Below the pieces are notes generated by a model that made no database searches, was not told where the DNA came from, and was given only the letters and a program-made list of their open reading frames with translations. Shown here in pieces: positions 9,107 through 17,862 of a stretch of DNA of 64,000 bases. Numbering within the stretch: the first letter of the stretch is position 1; each line of letters opens with the position of its first letter. A program made the position numbers and the translations under genes. The stretch spans positions 1-64,000 of the forward strand of contig CAZPQM010000003.1 of NCBI GenBank assembly GCA_964588995.1. Reading direction: 5' to 3'. The DNA comes from CAZPQM01 sp964588995. Lineage in GTDB: Bacteria > Pseudomonadota > Alphaproteobacteria > Rickettsiales > UBA8987.

Positions 9107-11419
9107 TCAGGCCTTATCCAAATAATCTGCCATGAGCGTGCGGGTGGAGGATTTTTCAAAATCGACCGTTATGTGTTCACCATCGGCGCTCATCACCACG
9201 CCGTAGCCGAATTTTTGGTGAAACACACGGGCGCCTGTCGTGAAAGCGGAGGATTGTTTGTAGGCGAAGTTAGGGGGTGTTTCGCTCCCCCCTCTATCCC
9301 CCCCGTAAACGGGGGGGAGATTAGATGATACTCCTCCCCCCGCTTGCAACGGCTGGGATGTAGACGATACTCCTCCCCCCGCTTGCGGGGGGAGGTTGGG
9401 AGGGGGGCTGCCAAGTGCCCCAAGCCGAGGCTTACTGCTCGCCCCATATCCCGGGCCAAGACCCGTATTAATACGCTCGATATGCTCATCCGGCAATTCA
9501 TCGATAAAGCGCGAGGGAATCGAGCTCATCGTTTGGCCAAACACAAACCGATTAGCCGCAAAGGAAATGGTCAGGTATTTCCGCGCCCGCGTGATGCCAA
9601 CATAGGCGAGGCGGCGCTCTTCCTCAAGCCCTGCTTGTCCGTTTTCATCCATAGCACGCTGCGAAGGGAATAAGCCCTCTTCCCAGCCGCCTAAGAAGAC
9701 ATGGTCAAATTCCAGCCCCTTCGCCGCATGCATGGTCATCACGCTGACCATTTCACCGTCCGGGGCTTCATCGCCATCAGCAACCAGACTCACATGCTCC
9801 AAAAAGCTTTCCAGCGAGGAAAATTCGGCGAGCGCGCTGATTAACTCTTTCAGGTTATCGACCCGACCCGGCGCTTCGGCGGATTTGCTGTTCTTCCACA
9901 TCGGCAGATAGCCGGATTGCTCCAGCATAAGTTCTACCACTTCCGGATGGGCTTTTTCGTGCAGCAATTCTTTCCAGTATTCCAAGGCTTTCAGCAGCTC
10001 GCTCAGCTGGTTCCCGGCCTTTCCCTTTATCTCGCCTTGCGCGGTCAGGTCCCGCACCGACCGGTGAAGCGACACGCTATGCGTCCGGCTATATTCGCGC
10101 AGTTTATCCAGCGTCGACGCGCCTACGCCGCGCTTGGGGACATTGATAATGCGCTCAAAGGCGAGGTCATTCGCCGGTTGTACGAGCAACCTGATATAGG
10201 CAATCGCATCGCGGATTTCTTTCCGCTCATAGAATCGGAGCCCCCCGATAATGCGATATGGAATATTCGCACTCATGAAGGCTTCTTCAAAGGCGCGCGT
10301 CTGATGCCCGGCGCGCACCAGCACGGCGATGTCATCCAGCGACGTATCGTGCAATTGCTGCTTCGCCTCAATTTCCTGCGCGACATAGCCCGCTTCGGTG
10401 CGCTCATCCCACAGGCTCACAATGCGGATTTTCTCGCCGTCCTCATCCTCGCAGAAGAGGGTTTTACCGAGCCGCTCCTCGTTATTGGCAATCACAGCTG
10501 AAGCGGCAGCGAGGATATGCCCGGTCGAGCGGTAATTCTGCTCCAGCCGGATAATCTGCGCGGGTTGTTCTTGTGTTGAAAAATCCTGCTCGAAGCGGAG
10601 GATATTGCCGACTTCCGCGCCGCGCCAGCCATAGATTGACTGATCATCATCGCCGACACAACAGAGATTGCGGTGGTCACTTGCCAGAAGCCGCAGCCAC
10701 AGATATTGCGCGACGTTCGTATCCTGATACTCGTCGACCAGAATATAGCGGAAGCGGCGGTGGTAATGGGCGAGCACGTCCGGGTAATCACGCAGGAGCG
10801 TAATCGCATGCATGAGCAAGTCACCGAAATCGGCCATGCCAAGCTGCAGCAAACGTTCCTGATAGAGCTCATAGAGCTTACTCGCCGGGGTTTCGCCTTC
10901 ACTTTCAACCACCTGCGCCGGGCTGAGCACGCGATCCTTCCAGCGCTGAATGACCACGCTTGCCGCCGCGGGGGGAAGCGCTTTTTCATCCATCTCATGA
11001 TCGCGCATGAGTTGTTTGAGCAGGCGGATCTGATCATCCATATCAATCACGGTAAAATCTGACGGCAAGCCGATCTTATCGGCATCACGCCGCAGCATCC
11101 GCAGGCAGGTTGAGTGGAACGTACCAAGCCAGACGCCGGCGGCCTGATCACCCACCATATCGGCCACACGAAGCTGCATCTCCTTCGCCGCCTTATTGGT
11201 AAAGGTGACGGAAAGAATCTGCGAGGGAAAGGCAAGTCCGCGCGCTAAAATATGTGCTATCCGCGTCGTCAGCACGCGCGTTTTTCCGGTCCCTGCGCCG
11301 GCGAGCACCAGAAGCGGGCCTTCTGTTGTCTCCACCGCCTCGCGCTGCGCGCCGTTCAGGTGCGACAGGTCAAGCCGGGTGCTGGCGATTGGTTGGGATG
11401 TGGTAGCCGTCATCGTCAT
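9107..11419 (-). CDS. uvrD: UvrD/PcrA-type DNA helicase II
   Basis: This superfamily 1A 3'-5' helicase acts in excision and mismatch repair. The 770-residue product shows Walker A (LAGAGTGKTRVLTTR), motif Ia (VTFTNKAAKEMQ), DEYQDTN, GDDDQSIYGWRGA, the LEQNYRS motif, MTMHAAKGLEF and LAYVGITRA. The C-terminal RNA-polymerase-contacting Tudor-like domain is intact (ARVFHQKFGYGVV...VDFEKSSTRTLMADYL). The linker before that domain holds about 43 residues (670-712) encoded by the palindromic repeat at 9284-9408. This is the second repair helicase gene here to carry the element. The linker is naturally variable, so activity is probably kept. Confidence 0.96.
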   Translation of the reverse strand: MTMTATTSQPIASTRLDLSHLNGAQREAVETTEGPLLVLAGAGTGKTRVLTTRIAHILARGLAFPSQILSVTFTNKAAKEMQLRVADMVGDQAAGVWLGTFHSTCLRMLRRDADKIGLPSDFTVIDMDDQIRLLKQLMRDHEMDEKALPPAAASVVIQRWKDRVLSPAQVVESEGETPASKLYELYQERLLQLGMADFGDLLMHAITLLRDYPDVLAHYHRRFRYILVDEYQDTNVAQYLWLRLLASDHRNLCCVGDDDQSIYGWRGAEVGNILRFEQDFSTQEQPAQIIRLEQNYRSTGHILAAASAVIANNEERLGKTLFCEDEDGEKIRIVSLWDERTEAGYVAQEIEAKQQLHDTSLDDIAVLVRAGHQTRAFEEAFMSANIPYRIIGGLRFYERKEIRDAIAYIRLLVQPANDLAFERIINVPKRGVGASTLDKLREYSRTHSVSLHRSVRDLTAQGEIKGKAGNQLSELLKALEYWKELLHEKAHPEVVELMLEQSGYLPMWKNSKSAEAPGRVDNLKELISALAEFSSLESFLEHVSLVADGDEAPDGEMVSVMTMHAAKGLEFDHVFLGGWEEGLFPSQRAMDENGQAGLEEERRLAYVGITRARKYLTISFAANRFVFGQTMSSIPSRFIDELPDEHIERINTGLGPGYGASSKPRLGALGSPPPNLPPQAGGGVSSTSQPLQAGGGVSSNLPPVYGGDRGGSETPPNFAYKQSSAFTTGARVFHQKFGYGVVMSADGEHITVDFEKSSTRTLMADYLDKA
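9284..9408. repeat. GC-rich palindromic element inserted in frame in uvrD
   Basis: This 125-bp relative of the uvrB element has three C-run/G-run hairpins in series, for example CCCCCCGTAAACGGGGGGG and CCCCCCGCTTGCGGGGGG, and ends in GGTTGGGAGGGGGGC. Here the uvrD strand is read as SPPPNLPPQAGGGVSS...NLPPVYGGDRGGSE, a different reading frame from that used in uvrB. The element therefore tolerates, or was selected for, openness in more than one frame. Confidence 0.85.
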
Positions 11420-11534
11420 TTGCTCATGTCATTATCCGCAATCCATCCCAACATGCAACGACAGACTTGGCCGTTTTTCAATTGCTCACGCCCTTATATA
11501 CTGCCCGGTAGGGTGACAGCAAACAGGGTTTTAC

Positions 11535-11562
11535 TTGCATTTTGTGAAAAAATCGCTATACA
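11535..11562 (+). promoter_or_regulatory. Candidate sigma70-type promoter for apaG
   Basis: TTGCAT (11535-11540) and TATACA (11557-11562) are separated by 16 bases, and the apaG start is 36 bases downstream, preceded by GCGAGGAA. The match to the housekeeping consensus is moderate. Confidence 0.4.
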
Positions 11563-11597
11563 CTTTACGCCCTTTACCACCGTATGCGAGGAATGCT

Positions 11598-11999
11598 ATG
11601 CAGGCTGCCTTCAGTCAGAAAACACAGAATATTACCGTTGAAGTCGAGCCGGAATATCTGCCCGGTGAGTCCCACCCGGAGGATAGTTATTTCGTCTGGG
11701 CGTACCATGTTACTCTGACCAATCATGGCGAGCATTCGGTTCAGCTCATCAATCGCTACTGGAAAATTACCGATGGCGAGGGTATCGTCAACGAAGTGCG
11801 AGGTTCCGGCGTGGTGGGTGAGCAACCAGTGGTCCGTCCCGGTGAGGCGTTTCAATATTCCTCGGGTACCTATCTGGATACGCCATCGGGCATTATGGGC
11901 GGCTATTACGAAATGATTGATGAAGAGGGTGATCACTTCAAAATCGTTATCCCGACCTTTTCCCTCGACAGCCCGCAGCAATTTAAGTTCGCGAATTAG
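11598..11999 (+). CDS. apaG: ApaG (Co2+/Mg2+ efflux-associated) protein
   Basis: The 133-residue product is a single fibronectin-III-like ApaG domain. It has the family pattern YFVWAYHVTLTNHGEHSVQLINRYWKI...VRGSGVVGEQPVVRPGEAFQYSSGTYLDTPSGIMGGYYEM, of which the VVGEQPxLxPGExFxYxSG block is diagnostic. The biochemical role is unsettled; in enterobacteria mutants affect cobalt resistance and Mg2+ efflux. ATG 11598 is chosen because GAGGAA precedes it and the preceding in-frame residues are not family-like. It is divergent from uvrD. Confidence 0.93.
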   Translation: MQAAFSQKTQNITVEVEPEYLPGESHPEDSYFVWAYHVTLTNHGEHSVQLINRYWKITDGEGIVNEVRGSGVVGEQPVVRPGEAFQYSSGTYLDTPSGIMGGYYEMIDEEGDHFKIVIPTFSLDSPQQFKFAN

Positions 12000-12006
12000 C
12001 GATGAT

Positions 12007-12043
12007 TTGACATTGTTCGCCATTTTCCTTACACTAAGTAAGG
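12007..12043 (+). promoter_or_regulatory. Promoter and likely autoregulatory operator of vapBC
   Basis: TTGACA (12007-12012), a 17-base spacer and TACACT (12030-12035) form a strong sigma70-like promoter. A perfect 6-bp inverted repeat, CCTTAC-ACTAA-GTAAGG (12027-12043), overlaps the -10 element and runs into the AAGGAG ribosome-binding site. AbrB-fold antitoxins typically bind such palindromes over their own promoter, so this is the likely operator (inference). Confidence 0.6.
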
Positions 12044-12053
12044 AGATAATACG

Positions 12054-12314
12054 ATGCTGGAAACCACATTAACGTCCAAAGGTCAGATTACGCTACCCAA
12101 AGCACTGCGGGATAAATTGCATCTTTCTCACGGCGATAAGCTCATTTTTGAGGAAGGAGAGGATGGCACAATTACCATGCGCCCTTACAAGAAATATGCG
12201 ATCAAAGATTTGCAAGGATGCTTAGAATATAAAGGGCCAGCGGCCTCTCTTGAGGAGATGGATGAAGCCATAGCGCAATATCTTTCAGAACAGGATGAGC
12301 AATCCAAAACATGA
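12054..12314 (+). CDS. vapB: AbrB/SpoVT-fold antitoxin (VapB-like)
   Basis: The 86-residue protein begins with a swapped-hairpin AbrB DNA-binding domain (TTLTSKGQITLPKALRDKLHLSHGDKLIFEE), the hallmark of VapB/MazE-type antitoxins. It is followed by an acidic tail (SLEEMDEAIAQYLSEQDEQ) suited to wrapping the partner toxin. The start is fixed by AAGGAG 8 bases upstream. Its stop overlaps the start of the PIN-domain gene (ATGA), indicating translational coupling. It should neutralise the toxin and repress the operon. Confidence 0.9.
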   Translation: MLETTLTSKGQITLPKALRDKLHLSHGDKLIFEEGEDGTITMRPYKKYAIKDLQGCLEYKGPAASLEEMDEAIAQYLSEQDEQSKT

Positions 12315-12715
12315 TAGCGCTCGATACCAATATCTTACTGCGCTATTTTCTAAAAGATCATGAAGAACAGCATATGGCCGCATCAGCGCTGTTTGCCGCT
12401 TCTGAAGAGAATGCTTTTTTTATTAGTCATATCGTGCTTTGTGAAATGGTGTGGGTATTGACCGCAAGATACCGGCTTTCACGTGATGAGATTGCCCATA
12501 TTTTATATTACATGCTTGAAACAAGGGAATTTATCGTTGAGAACCAACCAGCCGTCCAAAGCGCATTGCATCGCTATCAGCATGAAAAAGCGGATTTCGC
12601 AGATTTCTTAATTGCTAGCAGTGCACACCAGCACGGATGTCGGGCGGTGGCTACGTTTGACCAAAAGGCACTGCAATCCGATGGTTTCGTTCGCCCGGAT
12701 GGAATCGCATCTTAG
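12311..12715 (+). CDS. vapC: PIN-domain ribonuclease toxin (VapC-like)
   Basis: The 134-residue PIN-domain protein carries the metal-binding acidic residues expected of VapC nucleases: D5 in MIALDTNILLRYF, E45 in VLCEMVWVL, D95/D98 in KADFADFLIA and D117 in VATFDQKA. VapC toxins cleave specific RNAs, such as initiator tRNA or rRNA, when free of antitoxin. It is coupled to vapB by a 4-base overlap. Its last 4 bases overlap the end of pstB, which is convergent. All catalytic residues are present, so the module is probably active. Confidence 0.9.
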   Translation: MIALDTNILLRYFLKDHEEQHMAASALFAASEENAFFISHIVLCEMVWVLTARYRLSRDEIAHILYYMLETREFIVENQPAVQSALHRYQHEKADFADFLIASSAHQHGCRAVATFDQKALQSDGFVRPDGIAS

Positions 12716-13521
12716 CCAATTTTTCCGGAAATATAGGCTTTGGTCTGCTTGTCTTTCGGGCGTTCGAACAGCTGCTTGGTGTCGCCTTTTTCGATGATTT
12801 TACCCAGATGGAAGAAGGCGGTTTTATCCGAAACGCGCTGCGCCTGCGCCATGGAGTGGGTCACGATGACGATCGTAAATTTGGTTTTTAGCTCCTGCAT
12901 CAACTCTTCGATTATACCGGTTGCAATCGGGTCCAGTGCTGAGCAGGGTTCGTCCATGAGAATAACTTCCGGCTCAACAGCGATGGTGCGCGCGATGCAT
13001 AGCCGCTGCTGTTGCCCGCCGGAGAGCGAGGTGCCGGGCTCTTTCAGCCGGTCTTTCACCTCTTCCCATAGTCCGGCGCGGCGGAGGGATTTTTCCACCA
13101 GCTCGTCCGTTTCCTGTTTAGTGTGCACGATACCGTGGATGCGCGGGCCATATGCCACATTATCATAGATGGATTTCGGAAACGGATTCGGCTTTTGGAA
13201 CACCATGCCGACCTGCTCCCGCAAGAGCACCACATCGACTTTCTTTTTGTAAATATTATAGCCGTCCAACAGCACTTCACCGTCTACGCGGCAGCCATCG
13301 ATCAGATCATTCATCCGGTTGAGGCAACGGAGGAAGGTAGACTTACCGCAGCCGGAAGGGCCGATCAGCGAGGTGATTTCGTTTTTATTGATCTCCAGAT
13401 CGACATCGTATAAGGCTTGCTTATCGCCGTAAAACACGCTGACCTTTTTAGCTTCCATGCGCAGCTTTTTCTTGGCAGTACGGGTGGTTTTGGGAGTTTT
13501 ATTTGCTGTGTCTTTTACCAT
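12712..13521 (-). CDS. pstB: Phosphate ABC transporter ATP-binding protein
   Basis: PstB energises high-affinity phosphate uptake at the inner membrane. The 269 residues show Walker A (GPSGCGKST), the Q-loop (VFQKPNPFPKSIYDNV, typical of PstB), the signature LSGGQQQRLCIAR, Walker B (VILMDEP) with the CSALDP D-loop, and the switch histidine in IVIVTHSM. A basic 20-residue N-terminal extension (KTPKTTRTAKKK) precedes the domain. It is the last gene of the pstC-pstA-pstB run, 16 bases after pstA. The usual phoU and phoB do not follow; vapC is convergent. Confidence 0.97.
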   Translation of the reverse strand: MVKDTANKTPKTTRTAKKKLRMEAKKVSVFYGDKQALYDVDLEINKNEITSLIGPSGCGKSTFLRCLNRMNDLIDGCRVDGEVLLDGYNIYKKKVDVVLLREQVGMVFQKPNPFPKSIYDNVAYGPRIHGIVHTKQETDELVEKSLRRAGLWEEVKDRLKEPGTSLSGGQQQRLCIARTIAVEPEVILMDEPCSALDPIATGIIEELMQELKTKFTIVIVTHSMAQAQRVSDKTAFFHLGKIIEKGDTKQLFERPKDKQTKAYISGKIG

Positions 13522-13537
13522 AATTACCCTTTAGCGC

Positions 13538-14818
13538 TTACCATTTAATTTCGAATTTGCGGCGAATCCATGCCGCAATGATATTCAGGATAGACAGCAG
13601 CACCAACAGCACGATAATCGCGCCGGCGGTCTTTTCCTTATAACCGATTTCCGGGCTGTCCGACCAGAGATAAATCTGCACGGGTAAAGCAGTCGCCGGT
13701 GACATAACCGTTTCCGGTGCAGTTGCGATAAACGCGACCATACCAATCATGAGCAGCGGCGCCGTTTCACCGAGCGCACGGGCAATCGCAAGAATCGTAC
13801 CCGTCATGATACCCGGTAGGGCGGCAGGGAGTGTATGGTGCATCACCACCTGCACGGGGCTGGCGCCTAATCCGATTGCCGCAAGCCTTATGGAAGAGGG
13901 AACGGAAGCGAGCGCCGTTCGCGAAGCAATCACGATGATCGGTAATACCAGCAGCGCTAAGGTCAAGCCGCCCACGAGCGAAGAGGAGCGGGGCATACCG
14001 AATACATGGAGAAACACAAAAAAGCCAAGCAAACCGTAGACGATAGAAGGAACGGCAGCAAGGTTATTCAGGTTGATTTCAATCAGGTCGGTAAAACGAT
14101 TTTTCGGCGCGAATTCTTCCAGATAGACTGCAGCCGCCACCCCGATCGGGAAGGCCACTGCAAGGCAGATCAACACGATAAAGAGCGAGCCGGTAAAGGC
14201 CCCTTTAATACCGGCAAGCTCCGGATCACGTGAGTCAGCATTTTCAAAAAAGCGATAGTTAAAGGTGGTACGGATGCGCTCTTCCGCTTTGAGCTCATTA
14301 AACCAGCTGAATTCCTGATCGCTGAAGCGGCGGCTATTGACCCCTTCCTGCTGTTCGATATGGCCTTTGACCACCATATCAATCGTGCTGGAAGCCGGTA
14401 GCCATAGCGAAATAATTTCCCCTATTTTATTGGGGTTACGAAGTACATAGGCCTCAATCTGTCTCGCTGCCTCGCCGCTGATGAAGCCCCCCAGCTTGCG
14501 GCGTTCACTGCGCGAAGTCACGTTCGGAAACAGGTCGCGTATCGCACTTTTAGCAATCGAATTAAAATTACCGGTGCTGATATCATCTGCCGGGATTTTA
14601 TTTGGGTCGAGGTAAACGTCGGCCTTAATTTCTGTAGTCTGAAAGGCGGGAAGCCCATCTGAAAGGATCGTATAGAGCAGACTCATCAGAAAGATACCGG
14701 CGATCACCACGGCGGCAGAACCATAGAATTTGAAAAAGGATTCCTTGCGGTGGCGGCGCTTCAGGCGGGCGAACTCTGCATCCTGATAATCAGGTATGAG
14801 GGGATGACTCTCAGACAT
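13538..14818 (-). CDS. pstA: Phosphate ABC transporter permease PstA
   Basis: This is an inner-membrane permease for phosphate. The 426-residue protein has an N-terminal membrane segment (about 33-55), a long periplasmic region (about 60-200, the DUF3333-type extension seen in Alphaproteobacteria), then the permease domain. That domain has about five membrane segments and the EAA-like loop (IRLAAIGLGASPVQVVMHHTLPAALPGIMTG) that contacts PstB. The start at 14818 overlaps the last base of pstC, so translation is coupled. It is complete and on the same strand as the rest of the pst operon. Confidence 0.96.
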   Translation of the reverse strand: MSESHPLIPDYQDAEFARLKRRHRKESFFKFYGSAAVVIAGIFLMSLLYTILSDGLPAFQTTEIKADVYLDPNKIPADDISTGNFNSIAKSAIRDLFPNVTSRSERRKLGGFISGEAARQIEAYVLRNPNKIGEIISLWLPASSTIDMVVKGHIEQQEGVNSRRFSDQEFSWFNELKAEERIRTTFNYRFFENADSRDPELAGIKGAFTGSLFIVLICLAVAFPIGVAAAVYLEEFAPKNRFTDLIEINLNNLAAVPSIVYGLLGFFVFLHVFGMPRSSSLVGGLTLALLVLPIIVIASRTALASVPSSIRLAAIGLGASPVQVVMHHTLPAALPGIMTGTILAIARALGETAPLLMIGMVAFIATAPETVMSPATALPVQIYLWSDSPEIGYKEKTAGAIIVLLVLLSILNIIAAWIRRKFEIKW

Positions 14819-16056
14819 TATTCGTATTTCTCCCGGAATTTTCGTACGACGATGAGGGCGACAAGATTCAGAATCAGCGTTGTGACGAACAGGGTAAGCG
14901 CAAGTGCAAAAGCAGAGAGCGTCTGTGGGCTATCAAAAGCCTGATCGCCCTTAAGCAGGGTAACAATCTGCGCGGTCACGGTGGTTACACTATCGAGCGG
15001 GTTGACGGTTAGGTTCGCAGCCAGCCCGGCTGCCATCACGACGATCATCGTTTCGCCAATGCCGCGGGAAACGGCAAGCAGTAGCGCACCTACGATACCC
15101 GGCAGAGCAGCAGGGAAAATCACCTTGCGAATGGTCTCGCTCTTGGTCGCCCCCAGCCCCATGGAAGCCTCACGGAGGGCGTAGGGTACGGATTTCATCA
15201 CATCATCCGAAAGCGACATGACAAACGGAATAATCATAATCCCCATAACGATACCGGCAGCGAGCGCACTCTCGGCGGCTACATCCAGCCCAAGCATCGC
15301 ACCGATATCCATGAGGAATGGGGCAAAGGCGAGCGCGGCAAAAAAGCCGTACACCACGGTCGGAATGCCAGCAAGAATTTCCAGTATTGGTTTGGCAATA
15401 TTACGGAAACGACTGCTGGCGTATTCGGAGAGATAAATCGCTGAAAGCAGCCCAAGGGGAGCAGCGACGCACATAGCAATGAACGTAATTAAAAGCGTTC
15501 CGAGGAAAACAGGAACGGCACCAAACCCGCCAGTAATTTTCCCATCCGGCCCATATTCCGACCCTTCAGGACTCCAATGCGTACCGAACAGGAAATCTGT
15601 AAGCGGCACTTTCGTGAAAAAGCGCGCCGATTCGAAAAACACCGAGAAAATAATCATAACTGTAATGGCGATGGCAATAACGGCACTTAGAATCAGCATC
15701 GTCCGCACCCATTTCTCGACGTGGTTACGGGCCTTAAAGGAAGGTGTCAGTACCTGAGTAGAGAGTGCAAAACTGACGATCGCACCAAGTAACGCGAGCG
15801 TTGCAATATCTCCATCCGTGAAAGGAGTAAGGGGTTTGGTGGCGTGCAGCAGTGCATAAAAAAGGGAGGCAGGGAATAGAGTCCAGAGAAAGCTGGTAAC
15901 GCCGTAAAACCTCGGCAAAGAATGAAATTTGGTGAGAAGCTGCTTACCTTTTTTCGGAGAGGGCGCGCTGCTATATTGCCTGCGCACATTATTGCGGCCA
16001 TAAAAAAAGGCGCCGAGCGCGATAAAGATAATAACAGCCAGTGTGGATGTCAGCAT
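14818..16056 (-). CDS. pstC: Phosphate ABC transporter permease PstC
   Basis: This is the partner permease of PstA. The 412-residue protein has extra N-terminal hydrophobic segments (about 1-20, 57-75 and 84-105) before the permease domain, which begins near residue 115. The EAA-like loop is clear (LREASMGLGATKSETIRKVIFPAALPGIVGALL), as is the ISRGIGET-type motif (AVSRGIGETMIVVMAAG). It is the first gene of the transport operon. The phosphate-binding protein gene pstS, usually immediately upstream, is absent; the upstream neighbour is phoR, 110 bases away. Confidence 0.95.
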   Translation of the reverse strand: MLTSTLAVIIFIALGAFFYGRNNVRRQYSSAPSPKKGKQLLTKFHSLPRFYGVTSFLWTLFPASLFYALLHATKPLTPFTDGDIATLALLGAIVSFALSTQVLTPSFKARNHVEKWVRTMLILSAVIAIAITVMIIFSVFFESARFFTKVPLTDFLFGTHWSPEGSEYGPDGKITGGFGAVPVFLGTLLITFIAMCVAAPLGLLSAIYLSEYASSRFRNIAKPILEILAGIPTVVYGFFAALAFAPFLMDIGAMLGLDVAAESALAAGIVMGIMIIPFVMSLSDDVMKSVPYALREASMGLGATKSETIRKVIFPAALPGIVGALLLAVSRGIGETMIVVMAAGLAANLTVNPLDSVTTVTAQIVTLLKGDQAFDSPQTLSAFALALTLFVTTLILNLVALIVVRKFREKYE

Positions 16057-16166
16057 ATGTTCCTTCTAAGGACCTGGATCATCACCAGTGTCTTGTAATG
16101 ATTTTGACACAAAACACAAGCTAAACCGTCGCCGAATCGTAATATAACACTTCTGGTGGAATTGCC

Positions 16167-17663
16167 TTACGCCGCTTCATCATGTCGCAGCTTGGCGAGT
16201 TCTTTCTGCGCTTTGCTGGGCACCGGCAACACGACGCTGAAAGTGCTGCCTTCTCCTAATGTGCTCTTGATATCCAAAACGCCGTGATGCCGGTCGATGA
16301 TCTGCTTGGCAATCGCGAGCCCGAGTCCGCTCCCCCCCACTTTCCGGGACCGCGCATTATCCACGCGGTAAAACCGTTCGGTCAGCCGGGGCAGATGTTC
16401 CTCCGCTATGCCTTCGCCTTCGTCGATAATATGTACGACGCATAATTTTTCATACTTATCCGGCATGTCATAGGCAGCATTGTTTGAAATAATTTCAGCC
16501 TTAATGTGGATCGTGGATTTTGCCGGGCTGTATTTGATCGCATTATGGATCAGATTTTCAAACACCCGTTTCAGCTGGCCGGTATCGCCGATGATTCTCG
16601 GGGGGCGTTTGTGCGAAAAACTCAACTCCAGTCCGATCTGTTTTTTCCGGGCGGACGCTTCCGCATAACGCTCTACCGATTTCAGTAACGAGGTTATATT
16701 GACGATATCGTGCGGCATGGTACCGATCGTACGCTCAATTTGCGAAAGGGAAAGCAGATCTTCAACCAGCACGGTAATACGATCTGTCTGATCGCGCATG
16801 ATGCCAAGAAACCGCCCCCATACTTCAGGGTCATCTTTCGCCGAAGTTTGCAGCGTTTCGATATAGCCGATAACGGATGTCAGGGGTGTGCGGATTTCAT
16901 GACTTGCATTGGCCACAAAGTCGGCGAGCATCTGCTCGGTCAGTTTCTGCTGCGTGATATCGTGCATCACGATGATCAGTGCGATATTACTCGGGGAGTA
17001 AGGGGGAAACGGCTCAGCCCGCACGACATAATGGCGCGCAAACGGTTCGGTAATCGCATAGGCGATATCTTCACCGACTCCACTTTCAAGCACGGTTTGA
17101 ACCGCGTTGACTATCGGTGCATCATCGATAATTCGGCGCAAATGATCACGGTAATAAAGCGAACCGAATACCGATTTCGCCGTCGTGTTGGTATTCAGAA
17201 TCTCGCCTTTCTCGTCAAGCAGGATGATAATATCGGGCAGGCTGTCGATCAGGATGCGGCTTTCTTCAAGCGTTTGTTCCATCAGCCGCCCTCTGCGCTG
17301 CCAGGTTTCATGGAGTTCCTGTACCGCTTCCTGCAATTGTTCGACGTTATTGAGAAAGCTTAAATCCGGCGCTTCAGCATATTTATCAACTGCCAGCGCT
17401 CGTACGTAATTGGTAAGTGACGACAGGTTGGCAATATAGGGCAGGATGAAGATAAGCGATATGCAGAACAAAAACAGCAGGCTCCAGAACGCCGTTTCCA
17501 GCGTTAAATGACGGTACATCACCAGAATTACCAGCAGTAAAATCGGCCCGAGCATGATAATACCCGCACCCTTAATCACCATGCGCGGCGGAATTTCGCG
17601 CGGGTAGTTATAGACTTTTCGGCGTGCAAAACGTTGCCAGCGCTGTTTTAAGGTAAGGGCCAT
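16167..17663 (-). CDS. phoR: Phosphate-regulon-type sensor histidine kinase
   Basis: This is a membrane histidine kinase that in the family senses phosphate status through the Pst complex and phosphorylates PhoB. The 498 residues contain two membrane segments (about 31-50 and 58-77), a PAS-like domain (about 130-235), the dimerisation/phosphoacceptor H-box (NASHEIRTPLTSVIGY, H255) and the ATPase domain with N-box (LIHNAIKYS), G1 (DEGEGI) and G2 (GGSGLGLAIAK). The PhoR assignment rests on domain layout and on the adjacent pst genes. No response-regulator gene is present in the window. The gene is complete. Confidence 0.9.
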   Translation of the reverse strand: MALTLKQRWQRFARRKVYNYPREIPPRMVIKGAGIIMLGPILLLVILVMYRHLTLETAFWSLLFLFCISLIFILPYIANLSSLTNYVRALAVDKYAEAPDLSFLNNVEQLQEAVQELHETWQRRGRLMEQTLEESRILIDSLPDIIILLDEKGEILNTNTTAKSVFGSLYYRDHLRRIIDDAPIVNAVQTVLESGVGEDIAYAITEPFARHYVVRAEPFPPYSPSNIALIIVMHDITQQKLTEQMLADFVANASHEIRTPLTSVIGYIETLQTSAKDDPEVWGRFLGIMRDQTDRITVLVEDLLSLSQIERTIGTMPHDIVNITSLLKSVERYAEASARKKQIGLELSFSHKRPPRIIGDTGQLKRVFENLIHNAIKYSPAKSTIHIKAEIISNNAAYDMPDKYEKLCVVHIIDEGEGIAEEHLPRLTERFYRVDNARSRKVGGSGLGLAIAKQIIDRHHGVLDIKSTLGEGSTFSVVLPVPSKAQKELAKLRHDEAA

Positions 17664-17750
17664 ATCGATTAGTGTACGAACTCGCGCAGGTGGAGTCTAG
17701 AAGAGTTTCGTTTACAAAGGCTGAATATAGCCCTCATGGCGAGGAGCGGG

Positions 17751-17793
17751 GTAAAAGATCCTTCGACTACGCAATCGCTCCGCTCAGGATGAC
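17751..17793. repeat. Intergenic palindromic repeat, family A
   Basis: The segment GTAAAAGATCCTTCGACTAC ... CCGCTCAGGATGAC has imperfectly complementary ends (AGGATGAC and GATCCTT). A second copy lies at 37815-37859, again beside family B. It is part of a repeat-filled gap of 544 bases (17664-18207) in which no gene is supported. Confidence 0.6.
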
Positions 17794-17825
17794 ATGGCGA
17801 GGCAGTAGAGGAGGTTTCTTGTATT

Positions 17826-17858
17826 CCCTCTCTCTATGGGAGAGGGTTAGGGTGAGGG
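17826..17858. repeat. Intergenic palindromic repeat, family C
   Basis: CCCTCTCTCTATGGGAGAGG followed by GTTAGGGTGAGGG is a near-palindrome centred on TATGGGAGAGG. Related copies lie at 18074-18167 (two, in opposite orientations), and a diverged one at 37688-37716. Confidence 0.65.
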
Positions 17859-17862
17859 AAAG

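Noticed and set aside
9193..9501. Open frame on the minus strand over the uvrD repeat
   Set aside because: It is another frame of uvrD kept open by the GC-rich repeat, with no start signal.
16057..16166. Possible Pho box upstream of pstC
   Set aside because: TGTCAAAATCATTACA-like sequence is present but lacks a clear pair of direct CTGTCA repeats.
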